Below are positions 10,558 through 21,210 of a stretch of DNA of 24,586 nt, piece after piece. A model generated the notes under the pieces. The model did not search any database and was not told the DNA's origin. It saw only the letters and a program-made list of their open reading frames with translations. Source of the stretch: Saccoglossus kowalevskii (Eukaryota > Hemichordata > Enteropneusta > Harrimaniidae); the NCBI RefSeq assembly GCF_000003605.2, contig NW_003151797.1, positions 11,550-36,135 of the forward strand, in the 5' to 3' direction. Each line of letters starts with the position of its first letter. Positions within the stretch are counted from its first letter, which is position 1. A program made the translations under genes and the position numbers.

Positions 10558-12541
10558 ATTCGTTGCATGTTGGTTATTTAATTAAGCTTAGAAAGTTAAT
10601 TATTTGTAGCGTAACGTGCGCAGCTGTCACTTAGTAGCGTCGCACCCCCAACAAAAATAAAACCTCACTCAATACGCCAAACGTGTCGATTTCTTCAAGC
10701 GATATATTCTCCCTTTAGACAACATGAATGTGTTATTTGAACAGCAAGGCGGCTTACAGGAAATGGAGATTATCTCAAAGTTAAGAGATATTTTCCTCAT
10801 TAGTATTCATTACAGTGCTTATTTTTTAAAAATAAATTGTCTACGTGTGAGCAAATTAAGAGAAATCTTCCAATCAGGAGACTTTTACCCTATTCCCCGG
10901 TATTAAAAAAACAAAATAAATACATTATCAACCCATCCCCCAAAATAGACGTAAATTTTTGGCTGTTCTGAATGCACACAATCCTCTCAAATTGCACATC
11001 AAAAAATGTTCCTGTCTCGAGGGAGTATCTCTTGATTTAGAGCACTCTGTGTCGAGACCTACATTTCGTACGGTAAATTCTCCCGATTTGAGTGAAAATT
11101 GAAGTAATCAGTCTGGAAAATAAAACATCTCTGTCTTAGGACAAAATAGCGTGCCGCAAAAAATAAAAATAAAAATTAAATAAATAAATAAATAAATGAA
11201 AACAGGAGCAAATTAAATCACAGAGGAATTGACGAGAAGTGTATATCTCCATTGACATGTCAAATTGTATATTTCATATCAATCTATGCAAGAGTGGCCG
11301 ATAAGAGCTCCGCTAATGCTCGTTCCATGGATAAAAATACAATTTGAATATCGATAAACAGTTCCCGCCTTTGTTCGTTATATTCTGTTGAAAATAAGCG
11401 AGAACGCTGTTTTTTTTTGTACGGAGATTGTGTTTTAAATAAATATTTATACACATGTGCGTGTATTAATAATATTATAAATACACGAATTTGGTGTAAA
11501 TACTTTGTCATCTCCAACGCATAGTATATTCAGTGAATCATCTCATGTCCATCTATACAAGCCAATATTTATAATGGTTTGTGAATAGTAAACGTAGCGA
11601 ATAGTTAATCAAATTGCTCAGGATATCGACATACGTTTGTAGTGGTCGTAATACCAAAACTAACGGGGTTTTTTTAAGTAGAATTTCAAGAGGTTGTAGC
11701 TATGGAGATTACGATTACGTAATAATATATCTGAAATCCTTGGGAATTCGTTTATCCACATCGGTCTAAAATATGAAAATAAAATATTAGACTCAACGAT
11801 TTTGAAAACTTGCCGATTCCAAGTGCACCATAATATTGTTTCCCACTTCGTCGTACCGTCAAGGTCGATTAATCATAAATAACTTTCTATTTTGGTTGAG
11901 AATGCTTGCTTTGTGAATATTATCGATTTTTTTTAGTTTCATTCTCGTTTTTTGTGTTATTTACAAATACCTGGACAATATTGGTATTAACTTCTTACAT
12001 TGACATTGAAGACCCTATACTCTGAGACATTCCCGTATTGACCTTTCGTGCAATATCCACATGTTCTTCAAATACTAATCTTTTTTTAAAGCTGTCTTCA
12101 CCGACTGCTCAACGCATAATGATGAGGTACTTTCTTAAACACAGAACTCATCGATCACTCACTCACTTTCTCTCTCAATCGACATTAGTTTAATAACGAC
12201 AACTACCGTCATGATAGAAAGGTAGAGATATAGCGATACTGCAGTGTAGCGACATACGATATGACGGCGCACTTGAAAGCTATTAAATTAAAATGAGAAT
12301 GAATGAAATATTGCACCGATCAAACGATACACCGAGTTGGTTACGTTTTACTGATGCTCTAAGGCACAGAGCACTAAGGAGCCGGCGCGTAACGACCACG
12401 GCATATAGCACTGCGGCGACAACTACATCAAGGCGTGAGGCGAGGTGGCAGAGGCAGACACGAATGTAATTCGCAAAACAAACTTTTTACAATAGATCGC
12501 TTGTATTTCAGGCGAGTTTAAAGATTAACAAAATATATCAG

Positions 12542-12664
12542 AAAAAAAGCAGTATATGTTACGACAGTTTTCAAAAATGGTTGACTGGGACTGCGCAGCA
12601 GCAGGGTCAACTTCTCTGGAGCTGCCGTTACCAAAGTCATGTTAGGGACATATACTGTTTTTTA
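12542..12664. mobile_element. Short terminal-inverted-repeat element (possible MITE)
   Basis: CAGTATATGT at 12550-12559 is exactly inverted at 12648-12657 (ACATATACTG), and the pairing extends outward into an A-run (12542-12548) and a T-run (12658-12663). The 88-bp middle is GC-richer and contains GTTGAC/GTCAAC as an inner inverted pair. No clear target duplication is visible, so the superfamily is unknown. Confidence 0.45.
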
Positions 12665-13085
12665 CTCTTCATTTAATTTGTTGTTATTCACTTTATTAGT
12701 TTTAACGTGTACGTGCACTAGCTATGCATTTTAATACTTAAAATGGATACATAATGATTTAGTTATAGTTTCTAATTAATTACGTAGATTTGGTACAATG
12801 CGAGGCCTATAACGCCGATGAATAGTTTCTTTATCAGTAATATTAATCACCGTATAGGTGTAGTTCACGATAGGTCGCCGATATGATAAGTTTCTCTCAG
12901 TAGTCATCAAACACAACCTACTAATAGATTATGTTACGACTACAATGAACTATTGCAAGTTTAAGTGTCAGTTACAACGTCACGTCTGCGATTAGTACAC
13001 CACCAACAATACCAGGCAGAAATCTGCATACATGTATCCATGGTAACACTAGTATATTCATCACGAACTCTATTTAATATTGCAG

Positions 13086-13186
13086 CGGAGTCTTTGTAGT
13101 TTTCTACGATGAGAGCAGTGAATTGTATACTTTTAACTCATTGTTAAAGCGCGGTGGTCATCGCGCATCGCGTGTTCGAACTTCAT
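13086..13186 (+). CDS. Exon 3
   Basis: A strong acceptor (CTCTATTTAATATTGCAG) opens a 101-nt segment with a single open frame, phase 2 in and phase 1 out. It reads GVFVVFYDESSELYTF, then NSLLKRGGHRASRVRTS. With exon 2 the junction codon is GGC, giving ...YIAFGG VFVVFY.... The donor CAT|GTAAAT is modest. Two upstream GT positions (13154 and 13172) would keep the same phase. The codon choice (CGC, GGT, GCA, TCG) is GC-richer than the flanks, which supports coding. Confidence 0.55.
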
Positions 13187-14601
13187 GTAAATAAACAATG
13201 TATTTTACTCGCGTTGTATACGTCGCTATGAGTCCCATATCGAACAGGACGCGGCACGACGACTGCCGCCCTTTAATTGCGTCCCTTTTATCGCATTTCT
13301 CACTAGCTGGTTAGCGCGGAAGCCTGATTGACTGGTTGAAATGATATAGGTTCTTCACATATATTTTTTAAAATAACTCGATGTACCACTTGTAATATAA
13401 AGCAATTTTAAATTTCGATAATTTACACTTCTCATCACTCGATATTAAAATATATGGTTTTGTCCATCGCATATTGACATCACACGTGGGTTTTCAAATC
13501 CATCACTTTCACCCCCTTTTATGGTAATTTACATATAATATTGTGAGTTCAAGTCAAGGGCAGAGTAACGTACACCCCCTAAGTAAATGTTTAAAATGCG
13601 TTGCCAGGCAGATACAAAGATGCAATTTGATATAGATTATTTATTGCACAATTCAGCCCTTTCTAATAGAGTATTCAGCGTTGCATTTGCAAATACCATA
13701 GAAAAAAAAAACATTTTTTTCCAAGATCATGTCAATTTTATTTGCGTGTGTGCAAATAAAAAAAATGGTCGTCGCTTGTCTCGTCAACATTTAAAACAAT
13801 CTAAGTGGTGGAGTCAATAAATAATAGAGGACTTACCGTGAAAAACAACTATATACGCCTTTATCATTATTTGTTTATAATATAGTTAAATTATTTTATT
13901 CGCCTCTGATACCTGGAATAAAATGTCACAATTAACATTGCGAGATTGTATCGCGATAATTACATATTTCACAGTGGTCCATTTCCAACCAATTCCACGT
14001 TCATTGTGGGTTTTTTATTTTTAAGTTTATTGCTGGCGTATCTATGACAACCAACTCGTGTGTACTTGTTATCGTCTTGCTTAATTTAGTATTGAAAATT
14101 TCGTGTGACATAAGTCCCAACAACTATTTACTGAGTGTCATTTAGGTAAGCAAGCCTCTTTGTCACAGTCGTGACGAATACAACTAATAACCAGTTAAAA
14201 TATTATATACAAATGCCTACATTATAATTAACGTTAGATCGAATAGTTTAGAAGAATAACACCATTGTGTAAGTATGCAATAATTACGTCGTGAAAAATA
14301 TCCGTATTAAACATTCACTGAAACATGGATAAATGTGGTAATGTTCTCAACACAAAATTGGTTGTCATTTCAATTAAGTTTGCGCGACTGAAAGGATTCA
14401 CTGTCTAGTAGATTCCTATTATAATACACGGTTAGAAAGAAATGGTTGGTGCATTTAAAAATAACTCCCGGACGGAAGTGCATTCCCGCGTTGCAGCTGT
14501 AAAAATCGTGCTCGCTTTTAGCCCATTGCAAGAATCCATTTGCATTCTGGCTATACTGAGATAGGAATATAAACATGTACTAATGAAGAAACGGGTAAAT
14601 G

Positions 14602-15060
14602 TAGGTATATATCACAGGGGGTATATAACCAGAGGTATATATCATAGAGGTATATATAACCAGAGGTATATATCATAGGGGTATATATAACCAGAGGTAT
14701 ATATCATAGAGGTATATATATAACCAGAGGTATATATCATAGGGGTATATATAACCGGAGGTATATATCATAGGGGTATATATAACCAGAGGTATATATC
14801 ATAGAGGTATATATATAACCAGAGGTATATATCATAGGGGTATATATAACCGGAGGTATATATCATAGGGGTGTATATAACCAGAGATATATCATACAGG
14901 TATATATAACTAGAGGTATATATCATAAAGGTTTAAATAACCAGTTCTATATACCAGATGCATGGGTAATCAGAAGTATGTAGCATATAGGCACATAATC
15001 GGAGGTCTATATTCTCAGTGTACACCATAGAGAGTTATATATGGAGGTACATATAATCGG
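14602..15060 (+). repeat. AT-rich minisatellite, 31-bp period
   Basis: The unit is AGGTATATATCATAGGGG followed by TATATATAACCAG, 31 bp in total, with some 33-bp units that carry one more TA. Nine or ten clean copies lie at 14602-14900, then decayed copies reach about 15060. Each unit is itself a near-dimer of about 15-16 bp (AGGTATATATCATAG and GGTATATATAACCAG). Confidence 0.9.
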
Positions 15061-15571
15061 ATGAGTCAAAGGTAACAAAATCTCAAGAAATACACCAAGG
15101 AATTGTGATACGCCGGTGTGTATACTATAGACTTGTTGTTGTGTAATAAGACGCCTCTTAACCATTTCTCTGCCATTAACTATTGTCACCTTCTGCGAAG
15201 TAGTCTTACAAAAAATAGTGTACCAAATTTATTAATGAGACCGTATCGACTTTGATAGCGCGTACTAGTCTGCAAGCCTCGAATTGACATTCCAACCACA
15301 GGCATACTTGCGTTTTTCATCGTTACACTGGTATAATGTTAACTGGCTAATTTATTATGCCGTCTTTAGAAAATATCCAGTGAAAGTGAGATAAAATAGG
15401 GATGTGCAGTGACTAGGAAAATAGATGTGTCGTGACTGTATATTGACTTTCTCTCTGTTATCTGACACATTTACTGTGTGCTCGCATAGTATGGGCACAA
15501 TGTGACTAAGCTTACTTAGGTAATTTACAAGTACAGCAAACAATATGTCGATTTCTATAGCTCCACTGAAT

Positions 15572-17440
15572 GATGTGGACAACACTGGTAATCACCAAGT
15601 TAGATGTGGTCAACATTGTAATCACCAGGTTACATGTGGACAGCACTGGTAATCACCAAGTTAGATGTGGTCAACACTGTAATCACCAGGTTAGATGTGG
15701 ACAGCACTGGTAATCACCAGGTTAGATGTGGACAGCACTGGTAATCACCAGGTTAGATGTGGACAGCACTGGTAATCACCAGGTTAGATGTGGACAGCAC
15801 TGGTAATCATCAGGTTAAATGTATACAGCACTGGTAATCACCAGGTTAGATGTGGACAGCACTGGTAATCATCAAGTTAGATGTGGACAGCACTGGTAAT
15901 CACCATGTTAGATGTAGACAGCACTGGTAATCACCAGGTTAGATGTAGACAGCACTGGTAATCACCAGGTTATATGTAGACAGCACTGGTAATCACCAGG
16001 TTATATGTAGACAGCACTGGTAATCACCAGGTTATAAGTAGACAGCACTGGTAATCACCAGATTAGATGTGGACAGCACTAGTAATCACCAGGTTAGATG
16101 TTGACAGCACTGGTAATCACCAGGTTAGATGTGGACAGCACTAGTAATCACCAGGTTAGATGTGGACAGCACTGGTAATCACCAGGTTATATGAAGACAG
16201 CACTGGTAATCACCAGGTTAGATGTGGACAACAATGGTAATCACTAGGTTACATGTGGACAGCACTGGTAATCGCCAGGTTATATGTAAACAGCACTGGT
16301 AATCACCAGGTTAGATGTGGACAGCACTGGTAATCACCAGGTTAGATGTGGACAACACTGGTAATCACCAGGTTAGATATGGACAGCACTGGTAATCACC
16401 AGGTTAGATGTGTACAGCACTGGTAATCACCAAGTTAGATGTAGACAGCACTGGTAATCACCAGGTTAGATGTGGACAGCACTGGTAATCACCAGGTTAT
16501 ATGTAGACAGCACTGGTAATCACCAGGTTATATGTAGACAGCACTGGTAATCACCAGGTTAGATGTGGACAGCACTGGTAATCACCAGGTTAGATGTGGA
16601 CAACACTGGTAATCACCATGTTAGATGTGGACAGCACTGGTAATCACCAGGTTAAATGTAGACAGCGCTGATAATCACCAGGTTAGATGTGGACAGCACT
16701 GGTAATCACCAGGTTAGATGTGGACAGCACTGGTAATCACCAGGCTAGATGTAGACAGCACTGGTAATCACCAGGTTAGATGTGGACAGCACTGGTAATC
16801 ACCAGGCTAGATGTGGACAGCACTGGTAATCACCAGGTTAGATATGGACAGCACTGGTAATCACCAGGTTAAATGTAGACAGCACTGGTAATCACCAGGC
16901 TAGATGTAGACAGCACTGGTAATCACCAGGTTAGATGTGGACAGCACTGGTAATCACCAGGCTAGATGTAGACAGCACTGGTAATCACCAGGTTAGATGT
17001 GGACAGCACTGGTAATCACCAGGCTAGATGTGGACAGCACTGGTAATCACCAGGTTAGATGTGGACAGCACTGGTAATCACCAGGTTAGATGTGGACAGC
17101 ACTGGTAATCACTAGGCTAGATGTAGACAGCACTGGTAATCACCAGGTTAGATGTGGACAGCACTGGTAATCACCAGGCTAGATGTGGACAGCACTGGTA
17201 ATCACCAGGTTAGATGTAGACAGCATTGGTAATCACCAGGTTAGATGTGGACAGCACTGGTAATCACCAGGTTAGATGTGGACAGCACTGGTAATCACAG
17301 GGCTAGATGTAGACAGCACTGGTAATCACCAGGTTATATATAGACAGCACTGGTAATCACCAGGTTAAATGTAGACAGCGCTGGTAATCACCAGGTTAAA
17401 TGTAGACAGCGCTGGTAATCACCAGGTTAGGTGTAGAAAC
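15572..17440 (+). repeat. Minisatellite of 31-bp units, about 60 copies
   Basis: The consensus unit is GGTTAGATGTGGACAG followed by CACTGGTAATCACCA (31 bp). Copies are highly similar, with decayed units at both edges (to about 17520 on the right). Each unit contains the short inverted repeat CTGGT-AATC-ACCAG. Variants are clustered: GGTTATATGTAGAC occurs mostly in the left half and GGCTAGATG only from 16743 to 17306, where it often alternates with GGTTAGATG. The unit length is not a multiple of three and units contain stops, so it is not coding. Confidence 0.97.
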
Positions 17441-17668
17441 ACTGCTCATTGGCGCTAGGTTAGCTTTAACCATACTTGTAATGGCCCGGTTCACGTTTGA
17501 CGTGGACATCGCTGATAATGTTCAAATTATCCATGCATTGAACCAGTAGTCACCCAAGCGTCACTGTATTGAGTGCTTACAAGGTTGTTCTCGTAAATTA
17601 AAAAAAAAATAATACCACAATGAAGGTGGTGATCCGCGAGAAAGAAACTCATTTTTTTAATGTAGCAG

Positions 17669-17703
17669 TTATACGCAGCGATGTCAACCATGCTGCTTCA
17701 AAG
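17669..17703 (+). CDS. Exon 4 (short)
   Basis: A 35-nt segment after CATTTTTTTAATGTAGCAG and before AAG|GTACAT. With phase 1 in and phase 0 out it reads (F)IRSDVNHAASK. The acceptor is a NAGNAG pair (TAGCAG), so the exon may instead start at 17666, adding one residue without changing frame. All three frames are open over this short length, so the call rests on phase fit between exons 3 and 5. It is the weakest exon of the chain. Confidence 0.35.
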
Positions 17704-19640
17704 GTACATTGCCTTGTTCTCTTCGATAGCAACTAGCAGCCCAAGTAGTTTGCATTGCAAGTACGGACGCAATTATAAATTGCGCGGATAAAAATATCCT
17801 ACTACGTCTCCATAGTAACTATACTAATGACTACAAGACTGTTAATACATTCAAACTAATACATCTTACATTATATTCATTAAACAAGCTATTGGAGTAT
17901 ATTGGCACGCGGAAATAGGTAGACTTGGTTACGTTTAAACATAGGCATTACTATGTCCGATATTATACATCAATGTCGTTGACGCAAACTCTCGGCGGGT
18001 TTGGAAGATTGGTAATGCGCGTTGATCACTATTTTCTGAACACTTATAATTTTGAATCATCAATATCTATCGTTCAGATGTGCAGCCTAAGCGACTCTGT
18101 GGGCCATATCATTTCTATATATGTGGCAAATTATGGCACCAATAACAAGTTGAATTCCTTCAAAATATAAAAATTGAACTTGTGTCGAAATTATATTATA
18201 ATTAATGTATTTTTGTCTCTAGGCGATACTTCTTAGATACACATTTTTCACAAAGCAGCTATATTTATGCCAGTTATAAACACCTCTAGGATCGGAAAAT
18301 GGAAAATATGTTCTCAACAAAACACAATTAAGGTACACGGGCCAGCGATCAGGTGCCGTCTACAGTATCAACACGCATCGTTGACTTTTAGAAAGGTTTA
18401 TTAAAAATGAAATATCCGACTGAAATGAAACTTGGAATATAAATAATAAATAACAACCCAAGCGATGTATTAAAAAGTTAACGTTCATTATTTGCTATCA
18501 CGTGGTGTACTAGAACGCATATCGAAGTTTTCAAACAGATTTCTAAGTATTTTGTAGGAATGGAGTAGAAATTGTAGGAAAAAAATGTTTCTGTTTTACA
18601 TACAGTAGTCAAAAAGACTAGAATATCGATTCTTGATTCAGATTTTTACTCACGTAATACATATATATACAAATTATTGTACACGTGTCAACCCCCTTTC
18701 AGTTTGGTAGGGGTATGCGGCCAGGGAAGTAAAACCCCAGACCCCGTCATAGACCATTTCACCTCATAAACCATGCCCCAAAGAGTGATTTTGTATATCC
18801 CATCAGAGACCAAATTGTCACTTAATTTATTCAGTTATATTCTGAGTTGAATCTACACATCACCCGGTCTCATAAATAAAAGTACTAAAACTCGGGTAAA
18901 TACATGGAAATTAAAAAAACAAAAAACAGACCTGATATTGATCCTAAAGTCAAGAAAATCTATTCTAGACCAAACAGCTAAAAGTTACGATCCCAAAACA
19001 AACAATGCGCATGCTTGTAAAAGTGTTTATAATTTCATTGAACGCTAAGATGTGTGCTGCCAAAAAAACAAAAAAACAAAAAACGTTTTTGTTCATAATA
19101 ATTGTTCATACTGCAACAAACAACATTAATATAACAAATAGAGTGCATATTTAATATCTGTGCAATGACGTCACAGCCCGTCATATCCGATAACTTAAAT
19201 CGTATGTTTCCGTGAAATGACATGTCATTTTTATGAATAAGGCTTTACAACCACATTTCATTTTATAACTAACTCGTGCGTATAGCTATTGATACACTGT
19301 TTTTAGGATATTTCAATAACAGTTTGCAAACGCCGGAAAGTTTTCACAATCACCCAGCAACCGAAGTGGCGCCACAAAAGACGTATTTCAATAAATTTAG
19401 CTATAAATAAACCGTCAGGAAACTCGTGGAGTTCTCATAATGTTTATTGCAATCCGTTGGTTTGAAAATTGTAATAAGCTAAAAATCAACCTGAAGATTG
19501 ACTTACGATTATTAAACCAGTGATTCTGAGAGGCCTCCATTCAGACGTCAATCTTGCCTTGGCGACTTGAAATCCCGTATTCGACATCATACCGCGTTAA
19601 CCATTCGAGATTACACGCGTCCTTGGCTCACGGAAGAATA

Positions 19641-20092
19641 TGTATCACCTTTGACTTATTGGCACCGCCCTTTGAACTCATGCACGACCTTTTAATTTGA
19701 CCTATTCATTTGACCTATTACATCACACTTTGTGATTATGCGTGACCTTTGACACATCAAGTCGATCTATTACATCACGCTTTGTGATTGTGCGTGATTT
19801 TTGACACATCAATTCGTCATTTTACACACGCTTTGTGATTATGCGTGATCTTTGACACATATATTTGACCTACGACACCCTTCTCTGATATCATCCACGA
19901 CCTTTGACACATCAATTTGACGAATTACACCACGCTTAGTGATATAACATGTGACCGTTGACACTACAATTCGACCTATTGCACACGCTTTGGAATTACG
20001 CGTGACCTTGCACACATCAATTCGACCTATTACACCACCCTTTGAAATCATACACGACCTTTGTGATTATGCATGACATTTGACACATCGAA
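19641..20092 (+). repeat. Degenerate tandem array, about 52-bp period, with DR1-like motifs
   Basis: Around eight diverged units contain TTCGACCTATTACA, then CACGCTTTGTGATTATG and CGTGACCTTTGACACATC. TGACCTTTGACAC or close variants recur at 19743, 19795, 19846, 19898, 19952, 20003 and 20074. The spacing is 51-54 bp except for the last. The reverse complement, GTGTCAAAGGTCA, resembles two nuclear-receptor half-sites one base apart. Confidence 0.85.
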
Positions 20093-20857
20093 ATATCAAA
20101 CAATTATTTTAAAATGCTTAAATGTACTGCGCATTGTCACCTTTTACAGGACCACGAATTCAAAAATCTACATTTCACGTAGCATCCATGAGATAAGTAC
20201 ATTCAGTGCAGTCAGTGACTCAACATACTTAACATGGATTTTTGTTTGTAATTTACATTGAATTAGTATTCGTTTTGTGTCGGGAATTCTTGGTGACATA
20301 ATGCCAATATACTGTACAAACAAAAACAGACTTTCAAACGACGAACACGAAAACAGCTTGATTGCCGATACTTGTCTGTCGACGTGCAGCGCGCATTCGA
20401 AATGTGTGCTACGTGGCGTGACACCCATATGAATAACATTTTTGGTAATGTTGAGATTACAATTTTTAGAAATTCATGATTACCATTTTTCTCGAAAGTT
20501 CCCAGTAAGTAGTTTTTTTTGTTTTTTGTTTTTTTACGAACCCCTCAGACAAATAACTTGAACCAGTGTTGACTTCGGTGATAAAAAAAAATGTAATTAA
20601 GTTTTCTGTTGAAAAAAAAAATCGTTAAACATGATATCATATTATTTTTAATCTGTAGTAGCGCCTAATTATGGCGCGGCAACATACCATTAATGCTTAT
20701 TACATTTTATCACATATTTTCCCGCTTGATAGGTTTTCAATTTGAGGCGATCATTAGGCATAAAATCATGAATAATTAAAGCTGCATTCTGATAAGAAAA
20801 AATAATATACTAAGTATCTTGTCTGTCTTGAATATGCTATTTTCCCCAGGCATTAAA

Positions 20858-21042
20858 CATATTTTATTAAATTATTTTTTCAGATTTATTTATTTAATAA
20901 GTTAGTTTTTCGTATTATTTTATTTAATTATTTTTTTTCATATTATCATATTCATTTTTTTATAATATTTTATTCAATTATTTTTTTCATATTATTTTAT
21001 TAAATTACTTTTTCCGAATATTTTGTTTTAATAATTTTTTAG
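20858..21042 (+). repeat. AT-rich degenerate tandem repeat
   Basis: About six loose copies of TATTTTATTNAATTATTTTT followed by TTCATA, spaced roughly 28-30 bp, ending some 100 bp before exon 5. Confidence 0.7.
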
Positions 21043-21146
21043 TTTTGGCAAATACTCCTTCTTGATTACAACTACATTAGTCGTATTGTATGAAAATAGC
21101 CCAATTCCCTCTTTTGGTCCTCCCGCGTTAATTGTACTACAAGCAG

Positions 21147-21210
21147 TGGTTTCCGTACGACCTTCCTGGTCAAAATGTAATAAACTTGAGTTTCAAAGAA
21201 CAGGACGACG
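21147..21210 (+). CDS. Exon 5
   Basis: A 64-nt segment after CCCTCTTTTGG...CTACAAGCAG and before a strong donor, GACG|GTGAGT. In phase 0 it reads WFPYDLPGQNVINLSF, then KEQDD, with an N-L-S sequon, and ends in phase 1. The acceptor is again a NAGNAG pair (AAGCAG); starting at 21144 would add one Gln. A second frame is open too, but it would leave in phase 2 and misread exon 6. Confidence 0.5.

Larger units (their letters stand above)
9777..13085 (+). other. Intron 2
   Basis: About 3.3 kb of mainly AT-rich sequence. It holds a T30 tract (10527-10556), a small inverted-repeat element (12542-12664) and a GC-richer island at about 12355-12460. Chance exon-like segments occur at 10718-10849, 11041-11072 and 12092-12126. 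The last has an excellent acceptor (TACTAATC then a T-run) and is open in two frames, but its phases (1 to 0 in the coding-like frame) do not fit between exons 2 and 3. Confidence 0.4.
13187..17668 (+). other. Intron 3
   Basis: About 4.5 kb. The first part (13187-14600) is AT-rich with two weak open frames: 13587-13820 plus, and 14370-14576 minus. The minus one follows an acceptor-like CCTATCTCAG but has no good donor. The rest is dominated by two minisatellites at 14602-15060 and 15572-17440, separated by about 500 bp of plain sequence. Confidence 0.4.
17704..21146 (+). other. Intron 4
   Basis: About 3.4 kb. A plus frame 17925-18170 and a strong acceptor-like tract at 18217-18232 (TTTTTGTCTCTAG) are present, but no donor in a matching phase was found. 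The 18660-19640 stretch shows nothing notable. The 19641-20092 and 20858-21042 arrays are listed separately. The 19839-20051 minus frame is a by-product of the first array. Confidence 0.4.

Noticed and set aside
10724-10906. 60-codon plus frame after a CTCCCTTTAG acceptor-like tract
   Set aside because: The phases conflict with exons 2 and 3, and its second half is low in coding character.
12092-12126. Exon-like 35-nt segment with an excellent acceptor (VFTDCSTHNDE)
   Set aside because: It would need phase 1 in and phase 0 out, which does not fit between exons 2 and 3. It could only be an alternative exon from the strong exon 1 donor straight to exon 5.
13130-13350. tRNA-like strings (GTGTTCGAAC; GCTGGTTAGCGC)
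   Set aside because: No acceptor stem, no cloverleaf pairing and no correct spacing of A and B boxes.
13975-14147. 57-codon open stretch after TTTCACAG ending at TAG|GTAAGC
   Set aside because: The strong donor lies just after an in-frame stop and internal donors are poor.
15572-17440. CRISPR-like array
   Set aside because: The units are contiguous 31-bp repeats without unique spacers, in an animal-like intron.
19839-20051. 70-codon minus frame with repeated RIDV/SKV strings
   Set aside because: The repeated residues reflect the underlying 52-bp tandem DNA repeat, not a protein.
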